From contig JAFOTA010000121.1 in assembly GCA_017421145.1 (NCBI GenBank), forward strand, positions 1 to 7,156: 7,156 bases of DNA, given 5' to 3'. How positions within the stretch are numbered: the stretch's first letter is position 1; each line of letters starts with the position of its first letter. Positions 1 through 5,467 of the stretch are shown piece after piece. Position numbers and translations under genes: made by a program. The notes under the pieces are model-generated. The model did no database searches. It saw only the letters and a list, made by a program, of their open reading frames with translations, and was not told where the DNA came from. Source of the stretch: Treponema sp. (lineage in GTDB: Bacteria > Spirochaetota > Spirochaetia > Treponematales > Treponemataceae).

Positions 1-100
1 CAATATTTTAAGACTCGACATATTTACAAAAGATGCCGTTCCGCACATTTGTTTAAAATGATACTGAGTCCCTGAAATCTTTTGTTTGGAAGGGAACAGA

Positions 101-172
101 TTGCATGAACAAACAATACATTTCCATAAAAATCATTGGTTTGCATGAACAACAACCATTTTTCTTAAAATC
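101..172. repeat. Imperfect tandem direct repeat, about 40 bp period
   Basis: Two copies begin with the same 12 bases, TTGCATGAACAA (101-112 and 141-152). They stay alignable with small gaps through an A/C-rich then A/T-rich stretch, each ending in AAAATC (to 134 and to 172). Start-to-start distance is exactly 40 bases. The second copy ends just before the large palindrome at 174-337 and carries a possible promoter for it. Each copy pairs a TTGCAT hexamer with a downstream TAAAA-type hexamer, so the duplication may have doubled a promoter or a protein-binding site. No coding function is apparent. Bases 1-100 show nothing else that I can support. Confidence 0.55.
141..171 (+). promoter_or_regulatory. 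Possible promoter for the structured RNA
   Basis: TTGCAT (141-146) and TAAAAT (166-171) could act as -35 and -10 boxes, but the 19-bp spacer is longer than the usual 17. Transcription would begin near 177-178, at the base of the long closing helix of the palindrome. The -10 is a good match. The -35 is modest, so this is a tentative call that rests mainly on its position. Confidence 0.3.
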
Positions 173-173
173 A

Positions 174-337
174 ACAGGGCTTCGGCATGACAAAACCAAT
201 AGACTTTTGCAACACAGGAGTGGGACGTAGGCAAAAAGTAAGGAGGCGCCATTGATGGAGGTTGCCTTGCTTTTTGCCGTCAACTGGGACCCGCTCATGT
301 GTTGCATTTATCAATAGATTTCATGCTGAAGCCCTGT
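174..337 (+). ncRNA. Candidate structured RNA, 6S-like rod with central bubble
   Basis: The sequence folds back on itself almost end to end. Bases 174-190 pair with 321-337 (17 bp, one G-T wobble). Bases 191-207 and 307-320 are unpaired and form a two-sided bubble. Then 208-216 pairs with 298-306 (9 bp), 217/297 is a mismatch, 218-224 pairs with 290-296 (7 bp, one wobble), an internal loop follows, and 230-243 pairs with 265-278 (14 bp, one wobble), capped by a small loop region. A closing stem, a large open bubble and a long interrupted stem over about 165 nt is the known architecture of 6S RNA, which binds housekeeping RNA polymerase as a promoter mimic. That identity is inferred from shape only. 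The + orientation is preferred because of the TAAAAT box just upstream. No separate terminator is visible, only a T-rich stretch after the closing stem. Alternatives are a foldback (MITE-like) element or another structured RNA. A retron is unlikely because no reverse transcriptase is adjacent. Confidence 0.45.
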
Positions 338-343
338 GCTTAT

Positions 344-372
344 TTGCATAACGCTTGTTTTTGCGGTACAAT
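344..372 (+). promoter_or_regulatory. Promoter for a leaderless transcript
   Basis: A -35 TTGCAT (344-349) and a -10 TACAAT (367-372) are separated by exactly 17 bp. The expected start of transcription, seven bases after the -10, is base 379, the A of the ATG of the next gene. No Shine-Dalgarno sequence could fit, so the message would be leaderless. This supports the ATG at 379 over the in-frame TTG at 355, which lies inside the promoter. Confidence 0.65.
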
Positions 373-378
373 CTGCCT

Positions 379-1524
379 ATGACTTATGAACTTTTATGCG
401 AGCTTTTTCTTTTGGCTCTTTTGGGCGCGGCGTGCGCAAGGATTTTTTTCATGCAGGCTGCCAAACAGGATCCGCTGTCTGTATTTCCTATAGTTGCATT
501 TATACTGTCCATATTGAATATTTTAGCATTCGGGATTTCGATATTCAGGATTCTGATTATAATCCTTGCATTCGTGGTGGCTGTCTGGAATACCAACGCA
601 CTGTCAAGGTTCAGGCACAAACTGGTCGTCGATCATTACGGAATACTGTTTTCGCTCGCTTCCATAGTCAACCTGATTCTGATTATCGTCCTTGCGGTTT
701 TCATAATCATCTTTCGCCCCGGAAAAATCGACACGAAAAAATACGGCGTGACAATCACTTCGCAGACTTATGCAGGCTCCGTTGAAGAAGGATTCTACGA
801 ATATACTTCTCCGTCCCAGAGCAGGTCTGTTTTTGTAAAAAAGTACACGTCAACCGATGAAACTTTCAATCCGTTCAAGGAAAGCCGCACAATCATTTTC
901 GTACCGGGAGAACTTTCGGACGTACAATCCTATGAACCGTTTTTCGTAAAGCTTGCACACGACGGATACACGGTCTATTCCGCTGATTTTTACTCAAAGG
1001 ACATAAAATGGTTCGGAAACCTCTGGGATTTCAAGCCTTTCAGAAAATTCGCGATGCTGTTCTGCAAGCAAAAGAAACCTGAAGCCTACGCCAATGCAAC
1101 AAGCCAGAAAAGCGAAAATTTTGTCAAGGAAGTCCTTGCCCTCATAAACATCGTTTCGCCGTCAAAAAGCGACAGGGTGTTTATCGCAGGAGACGGAGAA
1201 TCTCAGGCTTCATATTCAACGATAAAAATAGCTGGAAAAGATACAGTGCGCGGAACATTCGACCTGGCTTCAATATCATCATACACAACGCCCGGATATG
1301 GACCTGTGGAATCAACAGATCCGGTTTTGGCAAAAATCCTGGGACATTCTAGGGACGGAAGCTTTTATATGTCCAGTCATGTTGCAGGACTCCTTGAAAA
1401 ATACATAGACGGCGTTTTAAATCCAGCCCCTGCCGCAAAACCGACGGAAACCACCGAAAATCAGGAACCGGCCGTACCAGAAGCATCAAATGAAGGGGAA
1501 AAACCAAGCGAGGAAAAACAATGA
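379..1524 (+). CDS. Membrane-anchored protein with degenerate alpha/beta-hydrolase-like domain
   Basis: A protein of 381 residues that I do not recognise by name. The N-terminal 115 residues hold about four hydrophobic segments (roughly 4-24, 33-52, 55-70, 89-112). A larger soluble domain follows (about 120-347), and then a Pro/Glu-rich low-complexity tail (348-381). The soluble domain has alpha/beta-hydrolase hallmarks: a strand-turn IIFVPG (172-177), where an oxyanion loop is expected, then a Gly-Tyr-x-Val-Tyr strand (196-200), then VFIAGDGES (267-275) in the position of the nucleophile elbow. A canonical elbow reads G-x-S-x-G. Here the expected Ser is Gly273, so the site is either inactive or uses Ser275 in a shifted arrangement. 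His334 could be the remnant catalytic His. Topology suggests an anchored domain, but its side of the membrane cannot be settled by eye. The ATG at 379 is chosen because the promoter points to it; a TTG at 355 would add eight residues. The stop overlaps the next start (ATGA), so the two genes are probably co-translated. Function is unknown. Confidence 0.8.
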   Translation: MTYELLCELFLLALLGAACARIFFMQAAKQDPLSVFPIVAFILSILNILAFGISIFRILIIILAFVVAVWNTNALSRFRHKLVVDHYGILFSLASIVNLILIIVLAVFIIIFRPGKIDTKKYGVTITSQTYAGSVEEGFYEYTSPSQSRSVFVKKYTSTDETFNPFKESRTIIFVPGELSDVQSYEPFFVKLAHDGYTVYSADFYSKDIKWFGNLWDFKPFRKFAMLFCKQKKPEAYANATSQKSENFVKEVLALINIVSPSKSDRVFIAGDGESQASYSTIKIAGKDTVRGTFDLASISSYTTPGYGPVESTDPVLAKILGHSRDGSFYMSSHVAGLLEKYIDGVLNPAPAAKPTETTENQEPAVPEASNEGEKPSEEKQ

Positions 1525-2288
1525 CCCTGAACGAGCTTGCAAAGTACTTCGATTCATTTTTGCGCCCGGAAAACTTCAAAGGCGACATTTCTCTCAACGG
1601 CATACAAATCCAGAATTCAGCCCCGGATTCAAAGCAGATTACGAAAGTTGCATTTGCAACCGATGCATGTGAATATACCGCAAAAAAAGCGGCTGAACTC
1701 GGCGCACAGCTTCTTTTTACTCACCACGGCCTTTTTTGGGGACATTGCGAAACATTGACCGGCTCCCTCTACAAACGGGTGTCTGCTTTCATGAACAATG
1801 ACCTTGCCCTATATGCATCCCACGCTCCATTGGACGCAAATGAAGAAGTCGGAAACAATTTCGGCATTGCACGGCGCATGGGACTCAAAAACATCCAGCC
1901 GTTCGGAGTTTGGAGAGGAATGAGCCTTGGTGCAAAAGGAGAATTCGACAAGCCTGTTTCAATCGATGAGCTTTGCCGGAAACTTTTCCCTGAAGGAGAA
2001 ACACCATGCCATATACTCCGGTTCGGAAAGCAGGAAATAAAAACCACAGCCATCATTTCCGGTGGCGGCGGTGACGATGCTTATCAGGCGGCAGAAGCAG
2101 GTGCAGACGCTTTTATAACGGGCGAAATCCTACATCAAGACTATCACACGATCAAAGAGCTGGGGTTGACGGCAATTGCAGGCGGACACTACAACACAGA
2201 AACAATCGGAGTGCGCCTTGCTGCAAAGAAACTGGCTCAGGAAAAAGGCTTGGAAACTGTTTTTATAGACTTTAAGACCGGACTTTAG
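1521..2288 (+). CDS. Nif3-like dinuclear metal-centre family protein (YbgI/DUF34)
   Basis: The protein has 255 residues, the normal size for the short bacterial form of the family. Known family landmarks are all present: NGIQI (26-30), THHGLFW (67-73), SHAPLDAN (100-107), a Gly-rich SGGGGD segment, ITGE, and GGHYNTET (221-228). The metal ligands expected from E. coli YbgI structures are intact as His68, His69, Asp105, His223 and Glu227, so a two-metal site in a ring-shaped oligomer is expected. The family is often labelled GTP cyclohydrolase 1 type 2, but its cellular role is not settled. It is a soluble cytoplasmic protein. The ATG overlaps the previous stop by four bases and is preceded by GAGG (1510-1513), which fixes the start and suggests translational coupling. 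The lspA promoter lies in its last codons and just past its stop. Confidence 0.93.
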   Translation: MTLNELAKYFDSFLRPENFKGDISLNGIQIQNSAPDSKQITKVAFATDACEYTAKKAAELGAQLLFTHHGLFWGHCETLTGSLYKRVSAFMNNDLALYASHAPLDANEEVGNNFGIARRMGLKNIQPFGVWRGMSLGAKGEFDKPVSIDELCRKLFPEGETPCHILRFGKQEIKTTAIISGGGGDDAYQAAEAGADAFITGEILHQDYHTIKELGLTAIAGGHYNTETIGVRLAAKKLAQEKGLETVFIDFKTGL

Positions 2289-2294
2289 TATACT
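2266..2294 (+). promoter_or_regulatory. Near-leaderless promoter for lspA
   Basis: A -35 TAGACT (2266-2271, 4 of 6 to consensus) lies within the end of the upstream gene. A -10 TATACT (2289-2294) starts immediately after that gene's TAG stop, with a 17-bp spacer. Transcription should start near 2301, about three bases before the ATG at 2304. No Shine-Dalgarno sequence is seen in front of this ATG, in keeping with leaderless initiation. Confidence 0.55.
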
Positions 2295-2303
2295 TTGCAT
2301 ATT

Positions 2304-2903
2304 ATGGAAAATAAATCTGATATTTCTAACAAAAAATCTTTGCTTAAAAAGCTTTTGCCGGTTCTTTTGACTGTATTCGTAATAGCATTGGATCAGGTTA
2401 CAAAGGCTTTGGTCGTAAAATATATCGCAAGATCCGATATTGAACCGTTTTTCGGACAGGATCAGGAAAATGCCTCTATAGAAATCTTCGGAAGCTTCCT
2501 GCGCCTGATCCACGTAAGGAACCCGGCCGTTGCATTCAGCATGGGAGCATCACTTCCGCAGAACATCCGCACGATTTTGTTCTCTTTCCTGCCCCTTATT
2601 GTAATCGGCTTTGTTTTTGTGATTTATTTCAGAAGCAAAGATTTCACACAGCTTCAAAGATGGTCAATCTGCGGAATTTTGGGCGGCGGTCTCGGAAATC
2701 TGATAGATAGATTTTTCCGCCCGGATGGTGTGGTTGATTTCATAGATTTTTACTTCCCGATTTTTTTCAAGTCAAAAAGATGGCCGACTTTCAATGCAGC
2801 CGATTCAGCGGTAGTCATATGCGGAATACTGTTCGTGATTTCATTCATAATCGTTTCGGTCAAGCGCAAAAAGCTTGAAAAAAAGGAAAAAACAGATGAA
2901 TAA
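2304..2903 (+). CDS. lspA: Lipoprotein signal peptidase (signal peptidase II)
   Basis: This is the inner-membrane aspartyl protease that removes the signal peptide of diacylglyceryl-modified prolipoproteins just before the lipidated Cys. The protein has 199 residues, slightly longer than the usual 160-170. It has a lysine-rich N-terminus, four hydrophobic helices (about 17-38, 91-109, 120-138, 167-187) and a charged C-terminus. Conserved elements are DQVTK (30-34), a variant of the N-x-G-A-A-F-S block (Asn73 to Ser79), GNLIDR (131-136), VVDFIDF (143-149) and FNAADSAV (163-170). By homology the catalytic pair is Asp145 and Asp167, both present. The ATG at 2304 is chosen because the upstream in-frame TTG (2295) lies before the predicted transcription start. 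The last 8 bases overlap the next gene. Spirochaetes rely heavily on lipoproteins, so this is expected to be a core gene. Confidence 0.95.
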   Translation: MENKSDISNKKSLLKKLLPVLLTVFVIALDQVTKALVVKYIARSDIEPFFGQDQENASIEIFGSFLRLIHVRNPAVAFSMGASLPQNIRTILFSFLPLIVIGFVFVIYFRSKDFTQLQRWSICGILGGGLGNLIDRFFRPDGVVDFIDFYFPIFFKSKRWPTFNAADSAVVICGILFVISFIIVSVKRKKLEKKEKTDE

Positions 2904-3381
2904 GAAAACTTATACGGTTCTTTTTACGATCGTTTCGACGATTGCAAACATAATCCTGACTTTTTTGATAATCGCACTGCTCCTTTTGGGAGTTTCCGCC
3001 TTTTATTTCAAAGTATTGGGAAAAAACACCCCAGGAACCGGACTTGCAATATTGTGGATGATCAGTTTTGTAGCCGGCCTGATTCTTGGAATGTTCCTTT
3101 TTTCAAAGCTCGGCTCATGGGTCATAGACAGATTCAACCTTGCCACAAAGCTGGATCCTAAAATCCTTGGAAAATACCTACCGAGCGGCAAGAAAAACCT
3201 GGAATACATAAAAGAGATGCAAAAAAAGCCGAAGACAAACATTCCGCGCTCAACATTGGCTGTAGAGGACGAAATGTGGGCAAACGACATCAAAACCGGA
3301 ATTTCCGCATCAAATGACGACGATGATGACTCGGACGACGGTTCAGACGATGACGGCAATGGTGATGACGGTGAATCATAA
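2896..3381 (+). CDS. Small two-helix membrane protein with poly-Asp tail
   Basis: A 161-residue protein that I do not recognise. It has two hydrophobic segments, about 7-38 (long, possibly with a break near 22-24) and 50-70. A moderately basic stretch follows (about 85-120, with GKKNLEYIKEMQKK), and the extreme C-terminus is very acidic: 12 Asp in the last 22 residues (140-161), encoded by runs of GAC/GAT. Both ends of the helical hairpin probably face the cytoplasm, since basic residues flank them. The start is the ATG at 2896, which has AAGGA (2883-2887) eight bases upstream inside the end of lspA. An in-frame TTG at 2875 is possible but has no better site. The 8-base overlap with lspA implies co-expression. 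A role next to LspA or in the envelope is only suggested by position. The acidic tail could bind divalent cations or a basic partner. Confidence 0.8.
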   Translation: MNKKTYTVLFTIVSTIANIILTFLIIALLLLGVSAFYFKVLGKNTPGTGLAILWMISFVAGLILGMFLFSKLGSWVIDRFNLATKLDPKILGKYLPSGKKNLEYIKEMQKKPKTNIPRSTLAVEDEMWANDIKTGISASNDDDDDSDDGSDDDGNGDDGES

Positions 3382-3438
3382 TAATATAGAACATTTCTAA
3401 AAACTGATGTTTTCCGGTATGCCCTATATAAAATTTAT

Positions 3439-3467
3439 TTGACACCGATATCAAACGGTTTTAAAAT
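3439..3467 (+). promoter_or_regulatory. Strong consensus promoter upstream of the acyltransferase
   Basis: A perfect TTGACA (3439-3444), a 17-bp spacer and TAAAAT (3462-3467) make this the closest match to a housekeeping sigma-70 promoter in the window. The start should fall near 3474, giving a leader of about 57 bases, unlike the leaderless promoters elsewhere here. A 7-bp inverted repeat, CCTATAT (3423-3429) and ATATAGG (3474-3480), brackets the promoter. ACCG/CGGT sits inside the spacer. Confidence 0.75.
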
Positions 3468-3530
3468 ATAAAGATATAGGTGTTTCCTATACTAGAGACG
3501 AGTTTTGTTTTAGAGATTTTGGAGATACAA

Positions 3531-4421
3531 ATGAAAATGACTCTAAGAGAAAAATATCACGATCTTTTCAGTAATCTGGAAAAACTTTCGACTACATCTT
3601 CCGTAATCGATGAAACGAACGTTTATCAAGTTGAAAATCCGGTTACCAGAAAAATCATGGATCGGGTTGTCGCCGAAAACACAACGCCTGACAGCCATCT
3701 CAACGGAATTGAGAATTTTGAGGATTTTTATAATCAGGTTCAGGAAGGAAAGCACGGTCTGATCCTCATGGAGCACTACGCCAATACTGATCTACCGGCA
3801 TTCTGCTACATGCTTGAACACTCAGGCTCCCAAAAGCTTGCGGAACTTTCAAAAAAAATAGTCGCAATCGCCGGAATGAAGCTCAATGAAGCAGATCCTG
3901 TCGTAAAAGCCTTTGCGGAAAGCTTTACAAGAGTCGTAATCTACCCGACCCGCAGCCTTGACAAAAAAGAGCAGACAGAACCGGCAGAAGTTGCGCAGGC
4001 AGAAGAGCAGAGGGCGCGGAAAATCAATCTGGCGGCAATGCATGCTATGGACGACTGCAAAAGACGCGGAGAAGTAATCCTCGTATTCCCGTCAGGAACC
4101 CGTTATAGACCCGGACACCCCGACACAAAAAAGGGACTCAGGGAAATAGACAGCTACATACGCCTGTTCGACATAGTAATCCTCGTGAGCATCAACGGTC
4201 ACATACTGGAATTGCAGGATGAAGACATGCTCAATGATCTGATCGAACCGACAAAGCAGATTTTCACTGCCAGCCCTGTAATCGAATGCAAGCCGTTCAG
4301 AAAGCAGTTCATGGCATCGCTCCCTGAAGATGAACCGGATCCAAAGCAGAAGCTCATAGACAGGATCATGGAGATACTTGAGGAGCAGCACAACAAGGTT
4401 GAAGCAGAAGAAAACAGATAA
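3531..4421 (+). CDS. Glycerolipid acyltransferase, PlsC/GPAT superfamily, soluble plastid-GPAT-like type
   Basis: A 296-residue protein with the acyltransferase motifs. Block I is H-x4-D as HYANTD (His82 to Asp87), the catalytic His/Asp pair. Block III is FPSGTRYRPG (186-195), which binds the phosphate of the glycerol acceptor. No transmembrane segment is visible, whereas typical bacterial PlsC has an N-terminal membrane helix. Block I followed by Leu-Pro and the PSGxRxRP wording recall the soluble glycerol-3-phosphate acyltransferase of plastids more than PlsC. The expected role is transfer of an acyl group to glycerol-3-phosphate (sn-1), or less likely to lysophosphatidate, at the start of phospholipid synthesis. 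A Glu/Ala/Gln-rich stretch (about 144-165) separates the blocks and the C-terminus is charged and helical. The ATG at 3531 is chosen because GGAG (3521-3524) lies six bases upstream; reading could be extended to 3480 but without a ribosome site. The family call is firm, the substrate call is not. Confidence 0.85.
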   Translation: MKMTLREKYHDLFSNLEKLSTTSSVIDETNVYQVENPVTRKIMDRVVAENTTPDSHLNGIENFEDFYNQVQEGKHGLILMEHYANTDLPAFCYMLEHSGSQKLAELSKKIVAIAGMKLNEADPVVKAFAESFTRVVIYPTRSLDKKEQTEPAEVAQAEEQRARKINLAAMHAMDDCKRRGEVILVFPSGTRYRPGHPDTKKGLREIDSYIRLFDIVILVSINGHILELQDEDMLNDLIEPTKQIFTASPVIECKPFRKQFMASLPEDEPDPKQKLIDRIMEILEEQHNKVEAEENR

Positions 4422-4431
4422 AAAAAGGCTA

Positions 4432-4456
4432 TCTCGAAAAACCAGTTTTTTGGAGA
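4432..4456 (+). other. Imperfect hairpin between acyltransferase and FNT channel genes
   Basis: TCTC (4432-4435) pairs with GAGA (4453-4456), and an A5 run (4437-4441) pairs with a T5 run (4447-4451), with one mismatch between the two stems and a tiny loop. The stem is AT-rich and has no clean T-tract after it, so it is at best a weak terminator or attenuator. I see no promoter between it and the next gene, so read-through from the upstream promoter is likely. Confidence 0.3.
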
Positions 4457-4487
4457 CTTCAAGAAATTCCCATAGGAGAAACGTTTT

Positions 4488-5285
4488 ATGAATTCACCGA
4501 CAGAAATCGCCCGCCTCTACGTTGATACAGGCGTACAAAAATCCAAGCTGCCTATAGGCAAGATGTTCGCACTAGCTGTTTTTGCAGGCATGTTCATCGC
4601 ACTCGGAGGATTTGCAAGCACAGTCGCAGCTTATGGTCAATGGCCGCAGTCATTATCAAAGCTTTTGTCCGCACTAGTATTCCCGATCGGTCTGATGATG
4701 GTTCTTGTTGGTGGCGCAGAGCTTTTTACAGGCAACAGCCTCATGCTCATGCCGGTACTTCAAAAGCGCACCAGTCTTGGAAAAGTCCTCGTCAACTGGG
4801 CCGTAGTATATATAGGAAACCTTATAGGCGGAATTTTGATTGCGCTTGCCGTCGTATACTTCGTTGCAACCGGAAAAAATGCGCTTTATGACGGTGACCT
4901 CGCAAAAACGATGATAAGCACTGCAGTAACAAAAAGCTCCATGTCATTTTTAGAAGCTTTCATAAAGGGTATCCTCTGCAACTTTATGGTCTGCATGGCA
5001 GTATGGGTTTCAATGGCCGCATCTGATCTGGCAGGAAAAATCATAGCCTTGTACCTACCGGTCGCACTTTTCGTACTCTGCGGATTCGAGCACTGCGTGG
5101 CAAACATGTACTTTATCCCTGCAGGATTCTTCGCATCATTGGCAACAGGCACGGCTATCAAAACAACAATCCTGAGCGCACTGATCAACAATCTGCTCCC
5201 CGTAACATTGGGCAACATAGTAGGCGGTTCATTAATAACCGGATTCGGCTACTGGTGGATCTATCTCAAGGGGCATGCGGAGTAA
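4488..5285 (+). CDS. Formate/nitrite transporter (FNT) family channel
   Basis: A 265-residue inner-membrane protein of the pentameric FocA/NirC family, which moves small monovalent anions (formate, nitrite, hydrosulfide and similar). Six hydrophobic helices are visible. Family hallmarks are the omega-loop region AELFTGN (77-83), KGILCNFMV (160-168) and GFEHCVANM (199-207). His202 is in the place of the conserved pore histidine that governs FocA gating and substrate protonation. A late NLLPVTLGNIVGG segment precedes the last helix. Length is close to the family norm of 260-285. In a fermenting treponeme formate export is the most natural role, but the substrate cannot be fixed from these motifs. 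The ATG at 4488 has AGGAG (4474-4478) nine bases upstream. It probably shares a transcript with the acyltransferase, 66 bases upstream, and is followed by a terminator. Confidence 0.93.
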   Translation: MNSPTEIARLYVDTGVQKSKLPIGKMFALAVFAGMFIALGGFASTVAAYGQWPQSLSKLLSALVFPIGLMMVLVGGAELFTGNSLMLMPVLQKRTSLGKVLVNWAVVYIGNLIGGILIALAVVYFVATGKNALYDGDLAKTMISTAVTKSSMSFLEAFIKGILCNFMVCMAVWVSMAASDLAGKIIALYLPVALFVLCGFEHCVANMYFIPAGFFASLATGTAIKTTILSALINNLLPVTLGNIVGGSLITGFGYWWIYLKGHAE

Positions 5286-5292
5286 CTACATC

Positions 5293-5343
5293 AGGCTGTC
5301 CGAAAACTGACGATGCATGTCTACTTCCGGACAGCTTTATTTT
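5293..5343 (+). terminator. Intrinsic terminator after the FNT channel gene
   Basis: GCTGTCCG (5295-5302) and CGGACAGC (5328-5335) form a perfect 8-bp stem. It extends by a G-T and an A-T pair (5293-5294 with 5336-5337) and runs into TTTATTTT (5336-5343). The 25-base loop is larger than usual and contains the palindrome ATGCAT. It begins seven bases after the stop codon and separates this unit from the glycan-export operon. Confidence 0.8.
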
Positions 5344-5430
5344 ACCCGGATACCATGGAATGCAAGTTCCGCAGGCAATATCATCAGCAAGACTATTTCA
5401 ATAAAATATTTTCCATGGACAATATTCCTC

Positions 5431-5459
5431 TTTAAACTTTCAATGCTTTTCGATATAAT
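5431..5459 (+). promoter_or_regulatory. Leaderless promoter of the wzm-wzt-glf operon
   Basis: A consensus -10 TATAAT (5454-5459) has TTTAAA (5431-5436, 4 of 6) 17 bp upstream. The expected start, base 5466, is two bases before the ATG of wzm at 5468, leaving no room for a Shine-Dalgarno site. An 8-bp inverted repeat, CCATGGAA (5353-5360) and TTCCATGG (5411-5418), lies upstream and could be an operator, though it may be chance. Confidence 0.7.
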
Positions 5460-5467
5460 CTTTTGTT

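Noticed and set aside
2..61. Possible C-terminal tail of an upstream + strand gene ending at TGA 59-61
   Set aside because: The 19 open codons look protein-like, but a second frame is also open to TGA near 75. There is too little sequence to choose or to recognise anything.
53..307. Open frame of 84 codons on the minus strand
   Set aside because: It runs through the large palindrome and the direct repeat, has no ribosome site and an odd Cys-rich composition without family features. The pairing of 174-337 explains the sequence better.
174..337. Retron or group II intron RNA
   Set aside because: No reverse transcriptase gene lies on either side, and the single rod with one bubble does not match the branched folds of those elements.
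396..785. Overlapping + strand frame of 129 codons
   Set aside because: It lies wholly inside the membrane-protein gene in another frame and has no ribosome site or family features.
3003..3359. Minus-strand frame opposite the poly-Asp protein, Ser-rich
   Set aside because: The Ser run is just the reverse complement of the GAC/GAT codons; no start signals are seen.
3390..3411. Hairpin AACAT/ATGTT after the poly-Asp protein as a terminator
   Set aside because: The stem is only 5 AT-rich pairs with an 11-base loop and a short T run, too weak to call.
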